Part shown: positions 36,001 through 43,827 of the stretch, one piece after another
Layout: each line of letters begins with the position of its first letter
Numbering within the stretch: position 1 is the first letter of the stretch
From: Prosthecobacter algae
Lineage (GTDB): Bacteria; Verrucomicrobiota; Verrucomicrobiia; Verrucomicrobiales; Verrucomicrobiaceae
Assembly: GCF_039542385.1 (NCBI RefSeq)
Contig: NZ_BAABIA010000005.1
Coordinates: 434,001 to 498,000 of the forward strand
Length of the DNA stretch: 64,000 bases
Direction of reading: 5' to 3'
Made by a program: the position numbers and the translations under genes
The notes under the pieces: generated by a model
What the model saw: the letters and a program-made list of their open reading frames with translations, nothing else
The model's database searches: none
Told to the model about the DNA's origin: nothing

Positions 36001-39000
36001 AGACTCCGTGATCTTGCCGCCATCACGCAGGCTGGTGACCCCGCCATTCAAGACCGTGGGGCCTGTGTAACTGTTTTCATTGGTGAGGTTCAGCGTGTTG
36101 CCATTGGAGCGGATCAAGGTCACCTCTCCCGTGATCTGTCCGGCAAAAGTGGTGCTGGTGGTCTCATTGATCACAAGCGTGGAGGAGCTGTTGGTGGAGG
36201 TGATGATGCCACCCGTCATGGGCGTTTCACCCGCCGTGCTGCCCAGGCTGCGCAGGGCACCCACCATTTGCGTGGTGCCGTTGAGATCCAGTGTCCCGCC
36301 GGTGTTGACATTGAGAGGCTGCCCGGCCAGGAGGGTTTGATGGCCGCCTGCCAGTTTCAGGGTGCCCTGATTCACGGTGGTAGCGCCCGTGTAGAGATTG
36401 GAAGCGGTGAGACTGAGGGTTCCCGCACCGGTCTTAGTTAGGCCACCCGTGGTGCCCGTAATGACGGAGCCGATCTCCAGATCTCCCAGTCCATGGACAA
36501 TCAACTCGCGGTTGGAACTGGTGGAAAGCAGACCGCCCTGGATGCCCGAATTTCCTGTAAAGGCCAAGAGGCCGCCACTTTCAATATTCAGCGTCTGCAT
36601 GGGGTTCAGTTCCACGCCACCAGAGCTGCGAAGATTCAGCGAGTTGATGGAGTAAGCTCCCAACCCGACTCGGCCAGCTTCCAGCGCCACATTGGTCCCT
36701 GCCTGAAGATGACCCAGTTCCTCACCCGCCACGGCATTCAGCGCTATGATCCCACGGACGGAATCGTAGGTGGCAAAGGCGGTGCCTGAACCCGTGATGG
36801 ATTGATCCACAATCGCCCAGGGCAGGATACCGCGACTGGCCGTGCCCGCTGCACCTGTTTGACCCACAAAGGTAGGGGCCGTGGTGGCTTTCATCGTCGC
36901 CACACCCGCACCTGGGGTGTTGCCCAAATTATCACCACGAAAAAGCGCCGTGCCCTGCGCGCTGCGAGAGAAGCTGCCGCTATTCACCTGCAACGTCAGC
37001 GACTGGCTAGGATCTGCATCCAAGGTCAGCACACCAGCGGTGTTGCCCGTTGACAAGTTGCTGCTGGTGATGGTTTCCAAAGTCGGCGCGCTGGCATCGC
37101 CAAGGATGGTGAGATTGCCGCCGAAATGGACGCCTCGAGTTCCCAGCCGGTTATCCAGATGGCCTGATCGGTTATCCAGCACCAGGGTAGCCCCTGGGCT
37201 GAGCTGCACGGCAGCCCCACCGGCGATTTTTCCAGTGGTTCCGCTCAGCACCAGGGTGCCGTTGTTCACAAGGGTCGTGCCAGTAAAAGTGCTGGTGCCC
37301 GTGAGCGTCCAGGTACCGGTGCCCATCTTGATGAGTGTGCTGGCCCCGGTGGCAATAGGACTGGCGAGTGTGCCATTGCCAGCGCCGGTGAGCGTCAGTG
37401 AAAAAGTGTTTGAAGTGATGGTGCCCGAGGGGGTGAGATCTGCATTGGCCGTGATGGCGTTGGCACTGGTGAGATTCAGCGTGCTGCCTGCTTCTACCCC
37501 AATAGCCGCCGTGCCATTCAGCACGATGTCACCCGAGACTGTATTGGCCCCGCTGCCCGTGAGGCTGAGCAAGGCACCGGTGCTGTTGAGACCCGAAGAA
37601 AACAGGTACAGTTTGTCCGCTACGGTGATGCCACTCAGCCCGCCATTGAGATGCAGGGCCGTCTCCTGGTTGTTCACCCAAGTGGTGCCCACCGTGCTGC
37701 CTAAGGCCGCTGAGTTGGAGATTTTGAGAACGCCGTCCTGGACGATCACCGTGCCGTCCCAGCCTGTGTTCGCCGCATTGATTTCAAAGGTGCCGTTGTC
37801 AGACTTCACAAAGCCGTTGTTGCCAAGGAAAGCGCTGTTGAGAGTGAAGGTCTTGCCTGCGACCACCTGGAAGATGTTGTTGGTGGCCGCGTTGTTGCCC
37901 AAGGTGAAGCTGCGACTGGTCGCGAAGGTTTCGAGGGCACGGAAAGTCGAGGTGCTGTTGGAATCCGTCATCAGCACTTGGTTAGCCGCATTGCCCAAAG
38001 CGCCATCGCTGGAGACGGCGAGGCCCCCGCCGGTAATGAGGATGTTCCCCACGAAGTCATTGCTGCTGTTGGTGAGCTGAACCATGCCGGCACCGCGTAG
38101 GGTCAATTGCGAGCTACCCGTCACCTTGCCACTGAGCGTCAATGCCTGGATGAGGTTTGAAGGTTTGGCCGTGGCCAAGTTGAGAACGGTGTTGCCCGTG
38201 GCACCCGGGCTCAGGGTCGTCGTGCCGGAGAACTCCAGGCCGTAGCCGTTGTTGTTGGTCACCGTCAGCACATTGCCGCCGATGCTCAGGTTCCCCATGC
38301 GAATGGTCTTGTTGGCCTGAGTGCTCGTCCCCGCCAGCGTATTGACGGCGATGGTGGCATCTGCCCCCACCACGACATTTTGGCCGAACGTGAAGGTCTC
38401 CGGGGTGCCTCCATTGTTAGGCAGGGTGCCATTCGCACGCAGGTCCAGGGTGCCTCCGTTCAGCGCCACATCTCCACTGCCCAGGGCCTGGGAGCCGAGG
38501 ATGCGCAGCGTGCCCGCATTCACGGTGGTCTGTCCGGTGTAGGCATTCGTGCCTGCCAGGGCCACAATGCCTGCGCCCGACTTGGTCAGCGCGCCTGTGG
38601 TGGAAAGGATGTTGGACGTGAGGTTCAACTGATCCGCCCCGACATCCGCGCGGATGACCAGTTCCCTGCCACCGCCAACCGTGATGCCCGTGCCGCCATC
38701 AATGGTTGCCGTAGAGGCTCCAGATTTCAGAATACCACCCGCAGAAACCGTCAGCGTGGCCCCAGAGGCAAGGCTGACATTGGAAGCATTGCTGATGCGC
38801 AAAGTCTCGATGCTGTCCGTGGTCTGGGCCGAAAGACTGCCCGTGAGATTCACATGCTTACCGCTGCCCGTTGCCAGGGTAGCCCCGGCGCCCACGCTCG
38901 CCGTGTTGCTATCCGTCGTGTAATCGAGTGCGCGGACAAACCCGCCCACATCGTAGGCGGCGTAGTTGGCTCCGCTGACAAAAAGACCAGCGTCCATGAA

Positions 39001-40782
39001 AGCACCTGCGGTGCGAGCCGAGGCAAACGCTACCTTTTGCAAAGCGGTGGTCGCTCCTGTACCACCCACGGTGAAATTGACGGTGGCTCCGCTGGAACGG
39101 TTAAAGCTCGCGAAGGTGAGCGTGCTATCAAAGGCGAGGGTGCGCTGAGAAAGGACCGTCGAGTCTCCGACCTCAAGTCGCAGCACGCCGAGCGTTTCAC
39201 TGATGGCGGCAGTCGCTCCTGTATTATCGTAACGGAAGGTGCCGTTGCCCGCCATGACTAAATCTGAAGTGTCGGCGATGCGGCCCGTGTTACCATTGAG
39301 CTGGAGCACCGCTGGGCCACGCACGGTGGTGCTGCCACCATAGGTGTTGTTACCGCTGAGGGTCACATTCCCCACGCTGCTGCCCTGAATGCCCACTTCC
39401 AACGAATTGCCTGCACCCGTCAAAGCGCTGGAGACAGTGAGGGTGGAGCTGCCACCACCCAGGCGAAAGGTCGTGCCATGAGGGGTGAGGGTGCCGGAGT
39501 AAGTGGCATTGTTCCCAGAGCCCAGACGCATGTTGGGGAAAGCCGAAAGGTTGAGCGCCCCACCGCTGTTGGTCCAAAGCGCCAAAGTGCCAACGGAGGC
39601 CGTGTCCACACGATCCACAAAGGCTTGATCGATGGCGTAGTTCGCGGCGAGTGTGGCACCATAGTTCACCGCGACATTGCGGCCGGTCCCGCCCAGCGCA
39701 GCATTCTTGTTCACGATCAGGAAGCCCGCATTCACCGTGGTGCCACCCGTGTAGGTGTTGGTGCCCGTGAGGTAAACTCGCCCCTGGCCGGTCTTCGTGA
39801 GGCTGTAGCCGTTGCCACCATCGCTGATGTTGCCGCCAAGGGTAAGTTGGTTGCTATTGGAGGTGATGTTGATGTTGTCACTGAAGGTCACCGCTCCCGT
39901 GCCCAGGTTGAGACTCTGTGAACCGAAGAAGGAAAAGCTACCGTTGATCTCCACCGGGTTGTTGGTGGTCAGGGCCAAATTAGCGATGCTGGAGTTCAAA
40001 TAACCGCTGTTGATTACCAGTTTGCCGCTGGTCGCTCCTAGAGAGGTGGCATTACCCAAGGTGAGGGTGCCTTCATTCAGCGTCACACCACCCGTGAAAG
40101 TGTTGGCCCCATTGAGGGCCAGGGTGCTGTTGCCAGGGCTGTTTTGCACGATGGCCACTTGGCCCAAACCGTCGCTGATGATGCCGCTCAAGGTAACAGG
40201 GCCCGTGCCCACGTTGGTTGCAAAGGGATTGGTCGTAAGAGCGGGCGAACTGACCCCTTTATTCGTGATCACTTTAAGACCCGTCGTCCCTGCAGAGATC
40301 GCCCCCGAGATGGTCAGGGTGCGGTCCGGCGCGGTGTTCATGACATCCAGCGAGCTATTGAGCACCACCGGCGCAGAGATCGTATCCCCCGCACTGGTGC
40401 TGATCTGCACGAGGCTGGCATTGGCTCCATTGGGCGTGTTGTCGAACGTCAGCGTGGTCCCGCCCGATGAACTGATGGTCAGCGCACGGCGGTCTGTGCT
40501 GTTGTTGTCACCGAGGCGGATGGCGCCAAGGATGCGGGAGGTGTCCAAGACAATGGTCTGGTCAGCCGTGACCAAGTTGGCGTTGGCCAGGAAAGCCGTG
40601 AAACCGGCACCGTCTGCAATCGTGCCGCTCCATTTGGCAGCTTCACTCCAGTTTGAACTTCCTCCAGTCGTGAAGATCCAGGTTCCATCGGCTGCCCGGA
40701 GGCTCCACTGAGGGATCAGAGAAAATGTGGCTGCCAGCAGGCAAAAGACGTGGGAGGAGAAACGGAATCGGGCACTGACCAT
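33079..40782 (-). CDS. Giant PEP-CTERM protein with autotransporter-associated beta-strand repeats
   Basis: 2567 residues from the ATG at 40782, which opens a signal peptide (SSHVFCLLAATFSLIPQWSL). The body is at least nine recognisable repeats of the form L.LTG.NTYTGGTTVNAG.L, for example FTGGVTLNEGTLTLG, YTGQTTVNAGTLRILG, YTGATTVNQGTLKLAG and YTGNTTIAAGTLTLG. The C-terminus is VVPEPGRAMLLLLGLMALFG followed by RRRG, a PEP-CTERM anchor. It should be a very long beta-solenoid surface protein, perhaps an adhesin or matrix component. A 300-bp gap separates it from the two-component genes. Confidence 0.9.
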   Translation of the reverse strand: MVSARFRFSSHVFCLLAATFSLIPQWSLRAADGTWIFTTGGSSNWSEAAKWSGTIADGAGFTAFLANANLVTADQTIVLDTSRILGAIRLGDNNSTDRRALTISSSGGTTLTFDNTPNGANASLVQISTSAGDTISAPVVLNSSLDVMNTAPDRTLTISGAISAGTTGLKVITNKGVSSPALTTNPFATNVGTGPVTLSGIISDGLGQVAIVQNSPGNSTLALNGANTFTGGVTLNEGTLTLGNATSLGATSGKLVINSGYLNSSIANLALTTNNPVEINGSFSFFGSQSLNLGTGAVTFSDNINITSNSNQLTLGGNISDGGNGYSLTKTGQGRVYLTGTNTYTGGTTVNAGFLIVNKNAALGGTGRNVAVNYGATLAANYAIDQAFVDRVDTASVGTLALWTNSGGALNLSAFPNMRLGSGNNATYSGTLTPHGTTFRLGGGSSTLTVSSALTGAGNSLEVGIQGSSVGNVTLSGNNTYGGSTTVRGPAVLQLNGNTGRIADTSDLVMAGNGTFRYDNTGATAAISETLGVLRLEVGDSTVLSQRTLAFDSTLTFASFNRSSGATVNFTVGGTGATTALQKVAFASARTAGAFMDAGLFVSGANYAAYDVGGFVRALDYTTDSNTASVGAGATLATGSGKHVNLTGSLSAQTTDSIETLRISNASNVSLASGATLTVSAGGILKSGASTATIDGGTGITVGGGRELVIRADVGADQLNLTSNILSTTGALTKSGAGIVALAGTNAYTGQTTVNAGTLRILGSQALGSGDVALNGGTLDLRANGTLPNNGGTPETFTFGQNVVVGADATIAVNTLAGTSTQANKTIRMGNLSIGGNVLTVTNNNGYGLEFSGTTTLSPGATGNTVLNLATAKPSNLIQALTLSGKVTGSSQLTLRGAGMVQLTNSSNDFVGNILITGGGLAVSSDGALGNAANQVLMTDSNSTSTFRALETFATSRSFTLGNNAATNNIFQVVAGKTFTLNSAFLGNNGFVKSDNGTFEINAANTGWDGTVIVQDGVLKISNSAALGSTVGTTWVNNQETALHLNGGLSGITVADKLYLFSSGLNSTGALLSLTGSGANTVSGDIVLNGTAAIGVEAGSTLNLTSANAITANADLTPSGTITSNTFSLTLTGAGNGTLASPIATGASTLIKMGTGTWTLTGTSTFTGTTLVNNGTLVLSGTTGKIAGGAAVQLSPGATLVLDNRSGHLDNRLGTRGVHFGGNLTILGDASAPTLETITSSNLSTGNTAGVLTLDADPSQSLTLQVNSGSFSRSAQGTALFRGDNLGNTPGAGVATMKATTAPTFVGQTGAAGTASRGILPWAIVDQSITGSGTAFATYDSVRGIIALNAVAGEELGHLQAGTNVALEAGRVGLGAYSINSLNLRSSGGVELNPMQTLNIESGGLLAFTGNSGIQGGLLSTSSNRELIVHGLGDLEIGSVITGTTGGLTKTGAGTLSLTASNLYTGATTVNQGTLKLAGGHQTLLAGQPLNVNTGGTLDLNGTTQMVGALRSLGSTAGETPMTGGIITSTNSSSTLVINETTSTTFAGQITGEVTLIRSNGNTLNLTNENSYTGPTVLNGGVTSLRDGGKITESSSLDLSYGALRFENNFLTDDANRLADDIGITLRGGTLSLYGRGGSMASETVGLVSLAQGSNIITAATGSNNGSLMPQSATLTLSGFTRDADAAATVNFGQSYSGTSSERLGLVASTGGSSENIVVTGGLATTNNIVGPWAIVTNYFNTNAAEFAGYDTAGGVGALNTVGFAGYDGSALPATSQPTQNIRLAASGAVAASGLNINSLNFIGTTATPAPVISFANATDVLNLTSGGLSASMENDVTFTPQIGTTPNQGRITAGGINPGDTTDLFIFYQNKATANLFTINSAIIDNPTNNQAVRLVVWGGVFGQFPVVLNSNLNSYTGGTVVNGQILQIGTAGAAGNLPAGGLTLNGGTVTQINGTIAAQDVTLNGPSVLTLTGSNTLNNVTFNNTGGSTNPAINVGSGTLTLGGNIEVTSSNVSSTATISGGTLSLGGSTRTVDVAAIRYAEAALSPEQAALNISSAITGTGAGLIKTGDGFLQLSGASTFSGGVDLQSGGLVIGASTTGTVTSGPLGTGTLTLGQDTTLTADGTARTVSNAVAVGGDFTLGVRGPAVPAALTLSGAIAWGSSLRTVTVNSGPGTLQTIFGTITGSGGLVKTGIGTLALTGNNTASLDWRAEGAVTVENGSLRINNDNSLGAAPVTATPDNIVLNGGSLSVGANVTLNSNRGIALGEAGGTGTGILDVVNTAETLGYAGIITDNGTGADNLLKTGTGTLLLSGVNTYTGNTTIAAGTLTLGATGSLNDSARISVLTGATFNVNAVSGGFQLQAGQIMEGGGSVTGAISALSGSIIAPGSSVNDAAERLSFGTGLNLASGSTLQLQITTASFTSTNNFGGNAYGSLGYNNYIIANAGGLGNHDQVSITGTLDQATGAKIQVLSLNFTPQNGQIFNLVDWTTAFNSSTNLGPDARFGDLDAGLDLDLPDISGSGLFWDTSHFATLGVVVVVPEPGRAMLLLLGLMALFGTRRRGRLI

Positions 40783-41084
40783 GGTTGTGAAAAAGCAGAT
40801 GATTGGAAGCAAAGAACCCTTACAGCAGGGTTTAAAGAAAGCCTTTGCTCTTCAGAGAGGGATTGTGGACATGACATCCGCAGCACGCCTAACCTGGAAT
40901 CGGTAGCATGGTTGCAAATGACGTCCGGAAACACGAACATGCCTGGGGGAGGGCAGCGACATTGGGTGGGGGTCGGGAAAAACGTCATTCCACCCTAAAA
41001 TCCTTCTTACATCGACTAAAATCCGACAAAGAAGGCAGCAAAATCGCTCACCGCAGGAAATGATAAAGGTTATTCCATAAACCA
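40783..41084. other. Intergenic stretch upstream of the giant repeat gene
   Basis: No coding frame supported. Two direct copies of CTAAAATCC (40995-41003 and 41016-41024) 21 bp apart lie upstream of the giant gene's start and could be regulator half-sites. It presumably contains the giant gene's promoter; no clear -10/-35 pair is seen. Confidence 0.45.
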
Positions 41085-41735
41085 CTAAACCAATCGCTCA
41101 TTGATCGCCTTGGCAATCGCGCTGCCCCTGCTGCGTACCTGTAACTTTTCATAGACACTGCGGATGTATTCATCAGCCGTGTAATAGCCGATGCCAAGCT
41201 GCGCGGCCGCTTCCTTGATCGTGTGGCCTTGGACCAACAGTTGCAATATGTCATGCTCGCGTGGAGTCAGGCCATAGTCACGCGGGGGTTCGTTGGCCTT
41301 GGAAAGCATTTCCAATACCCGACGGGCGATGCGCGGATTGATGGGTGAGCCCCCGGCGGCCGCGGAACGAATGGCCGTGGCTATGTCTTCGGTGCCGGAC
41401 GTCTTGAGCAAATAACCCGCAGCTCCGGCGCAAATGGCGCGGAAGATTTTCTCATCATCTTCAAAAACGGTGAGAATGACGATGGCCGCCTTCGGCGCGA
41501 GCTGGCGCAGCCGGGCGATGCCTTCGATGCCGCTCACGCCAGGCAGTTCCACGTCCAGCAGCAGGACATCAGGGGCTGGGTGCTCGACTAAAGCGGCGAA
41601 AGCATCTTCACAGGCGGTGAAACGCTGGGTGCAGCGCAGGTCATCCAGACGGTTGAGTGCACGCATGAGCCGCTCGCCATAGACTTTGTGATCTTCGACA
41701 AGCCAGACGTGGAGGGTGGGTGGAGTTTCAGCCAT
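41085..41735 (-). CDS. NarL/FixJ-type response regulator
   Basis: 216 residues from the ATG at 41735 (a 265-residue reading starts inside the kinase gene). The receiver domain has VWLVEDHKV, the phosphoacceptor D in VLLLDVELPG and K in YLLKTSG. The LuxR-type helix-turn-helix is LTPREHDILQLLVQGHTIKE to YTADEYIRSVYEKLQV. It overlaps the kinase stop by 8 bp, so the pair is coupled. Confidence 0.92.
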   Translation of the reverse strand: MAETPPTLHVWLVEDHKVYGERLMRALNRLDDLRCTQRFTACEDAFAALVEHPAPDVLLLDVELPGVSGIEGIARLRQLAPKAAIVILTVFEDDEKIFRAICAGAAGYLLKTSGTEDIATAIRSAAAGGSPINPRIARRVLEMLSKANEPPRDYGLTPREHDILQLLVQGHTIKEAAAQLGIGYYTADEYIRSVYEKLQVRSRGSAIAKAINERLV

Positions 41736-43710
41736 GGCGCGGGAAAGTGATGCTGACGGTGGTGCCCTGTCCTGGGGCGGAAGTGATGACGGCGGAGCCG
41801 CCGTGCTTGGCGGCGCGACGTTGAAGATTAGTGAGGCCCATGCCACCGCTGGATGCGTTCTCAGGCTCGAATCCGCAGCCATTATCTAGCACGGTCAGCA
41901 CCAGGGTTCCCGGCCCCCGTCGCAGGGTGATCTCTGCCTGGGTGGCCTGGGCATGGCGTTGGAGATTGTGCAGGGTCTCTTTAAACATCAAAACCAGATC
42001 ACGCCGCAGGTCCATGGGCGGAGGGCTCACCTCATCCGCTGAAAAGGTGTGGGAAAGGCCGCGCAGCATTCGGTCGGCAATTTCACGCAAATGCGCCACG
42101 AGGTCATCGCCGCCGTAGCTTCCCGTCTGAGCAAGGCGCACAATGTCACGCATGGAGTCCATGGTCTGCCGAGCTGTGTCACGGATCTCCTGAAGGTCGT
42201 GTTTCACCTCGCCATCACGCGCGGTGGTCAGGGCATCCTCGGTGATGAGCATGATGCTGCCCAGGCTGCTGCCGATCTCGTCATGCAAATCCTGCGAGAT
42301 CCTTTGACGCAGATCATCCAGCTCGCGCTGCCGGATCCGCCGCTGGCGCAGGTAAGCACCTAACAAAATAAGCAACATGATCCCCACCAACAAAGTTAAA
42401 AGACCCCATCCCACCGCTTGAAGCCCCCTTATTAAGGCGGCTTGCCGAGCCTCCAAAACCTTGAGGCCCTGCATCGCCTCTCGTCGTGCCGAAAGGCCTG
42501 CGAGCCAGCCTGGAGCTTCGACAATGTCTGCCCCGCTGGCAAAGCCATCCACCAATGCCGAGGGGGACCAGCCATTGCCCTCGGTTTGATCCGATGCCTG
42601 CACGCTCTTTCCTAACGCCCGGTTTTGGCCCCCGGACCACACCTGCATTTCCGCCAGGGCCAGAACTACGCTGCCATTGCTGACATGAGGCTCCAGCACC
42701 TTCAGCCGCACCCAGCGGGCGCGTGCATTCGCCGTGGGAATGACCACCGGATTGTCCCCTGGCGAAGCCACGTAGCCACCCGACTGCGGTGAAGGGAAAA
42801 CGTGAGCTGCCGACTCGGGGGTTTCGAGAAGCTCAATCTCATAATGCACGGGGAAACCATATCCGTGACTGTGGGCAAACTGGGGCGGCTGCGCGGGAAA
42901 GAGCCTCACCTCCTCGATGGGCATGACCTCCCCGAGATCCACCGTGACCCAGGGATTGGAGGTGGCCATGCGTTCACTCACAGGCTTGCTGCGAAAGCCC
43001 AGTGAGGGGCTGGAGCGAAGGCCCAAAGGCGGCCCCACCACCGAATGCCCATCCACCACATTGATGCGCCCCCAGTCCGGCCGGGTGCCCTGGCTGCTGC
43101 TGGCAAAAGCATGCGATGGCCCGATGGCCTCGATCCTGGCCGCCAGATTGTGCGGACCTTGCAGCAGCATGACCTCTCCAAGAGCGAAAAGGTAACGCTG
43201 ATCTTCACGAAACAGTCGCGTGGCGGTGATGCGCACCTTTTGCGCCCGATGTCCCTGCGCGGGAATGACCACGGGCAGCAGGCCGGGATTGGGGAAATCT
43301 TCCTGCGTGTAGTCCGCCAGCAAACGGCGTTGCGTCTCTTCCCCCCCGCCCAAAAGCTCCACCCGAAAACGCAGCGGAAATCCGTACCCGGAAACAGCCG
43401 CCCCAGCACCCGGGGGCGGGGCCAGCAGGACCACCGCATCCAGACTTTCAGGCTGCCCGAGATTCAGCTCCATCCACTCCACCGTATCGGGCGAGGATGA
43501 GTAGTCGCTATGCCAGCCCAGGCGTTGCGTCACCTGCGGAGTTGGGGCGGGGGGCAACGTCAGCAGCTTGGCCTCCAAACTCTGCCGGGCGGTCTCGATG
43601 CGCCTCCACTCGGGACTCAGCCATGACCACGGAGAAGCCGCCTGCACGGAACTGGCCCCTAGCATGAGCAGCCAGGCAAGGCCCAGAGTCTGGCAGTTGG
43701 GGCATAGCAT
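41728..43710 (-). CDS. Sensor histidine kinase with exported discoidin-like domains
   Basis: 660 residues: signal peptide (LGLAWLLMLGASSVQA), two beta-sandwich domains of discoidin (F5/8 type C) character at about 45-370 (VEWMELNLGQPESLDAVVLL and WVTVDLGEVMPIEEVRLFP), a membrane helix at about 435-457, then HisKA_3 (HDEIGSSLGSIML, His near 474) and an HATPase with DNGCGFEP and GGMGLTNLQRRA. It is a NarX/DesK-class kinase with a carbohydrate-type sensor. The cytochrome DUF1592 gene is divergent with a shared 117-bp upstream region. Confidence 0.9.
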   Translation of the reverse strand: MLCPNCQTLGLAWLLMLGASSVQAASPWSWLSPEWRRIETARQSLEAKLLTLPPAPTPQVTQRLGWHSDYSSSPDTVEWMELNLGQPESLDAVVLLAPPPGAGAAVSGYGFPLRFRVELLGGGEETQRRLLADYTQEDFPNPGLLPVVIPAQGHRAQKVRITATRLFREDQRYLFALGEVMLLQGPHNLAARIEAIGPSHAFASSSQGTRPDWGRINVVDGHSVVGPPLGLRSSPSLGFRSKPVSERMATSNPWVTVDLGEVMPIEEVRLFPAQPPQFAHSHGYGFPVHYEIELLETPESAAHVFPSPQSGGYVASPGDNPVVIPTANARARWVRLKVLEPHVSNGSVVLALAEMQVWSGGQNRALGKSVQASDQTEGNGWSPSALVDGFASGADIVEAPGWLAGLSARREAMQGLKVLEARQAALIRGLQAVGWGLLTLLVGIMLLILLGAYLRQRRIRQRELDDLRQRISQDLHDEIGSSLGSIMLITEDALTTARDGEVKHDLQEIRDTARQTMDSMRDIVRLAQTGSYGGDDLVAHLREIADRMLRGLSHTFSADEVSPPPMDLRRDLVLMFKETLHNLQRHAQATQAEITLRRGPGTLVLTVLDNGCGFEPENASSGGMGLTNLQRRAAKHGGSAVITSAPGQGTTVSITFPRHG

Positions 43711-43827
43711 CCTGGGTGCAGGATAGCCAGCGGCGGCAGGCTACGCCACCTTCTTCTCTACCACCCTCTCCCCCGAACATTCGGGGGACTTGCAGGAACA
43801 TCAGTCGGCAGCCGTTTTGGACTGTCC

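Noticed and set aside
36881..38080. 399-codon forward ORF and others (for example 33935-34927) antisense to the giant repeat gene
   Set aside because: Artefacts of the GC-rich repeated Gly/Thr/Asn codons; Val/Leu/Pro-rich without structure.
33079..40782. Repeated similar segments that could be mistaken for a CRISPR or tandem-DNA repeat
   Set aside because: They are imperfect protein-level repeats in one open frame, with no constant repeat and spacer lengths.
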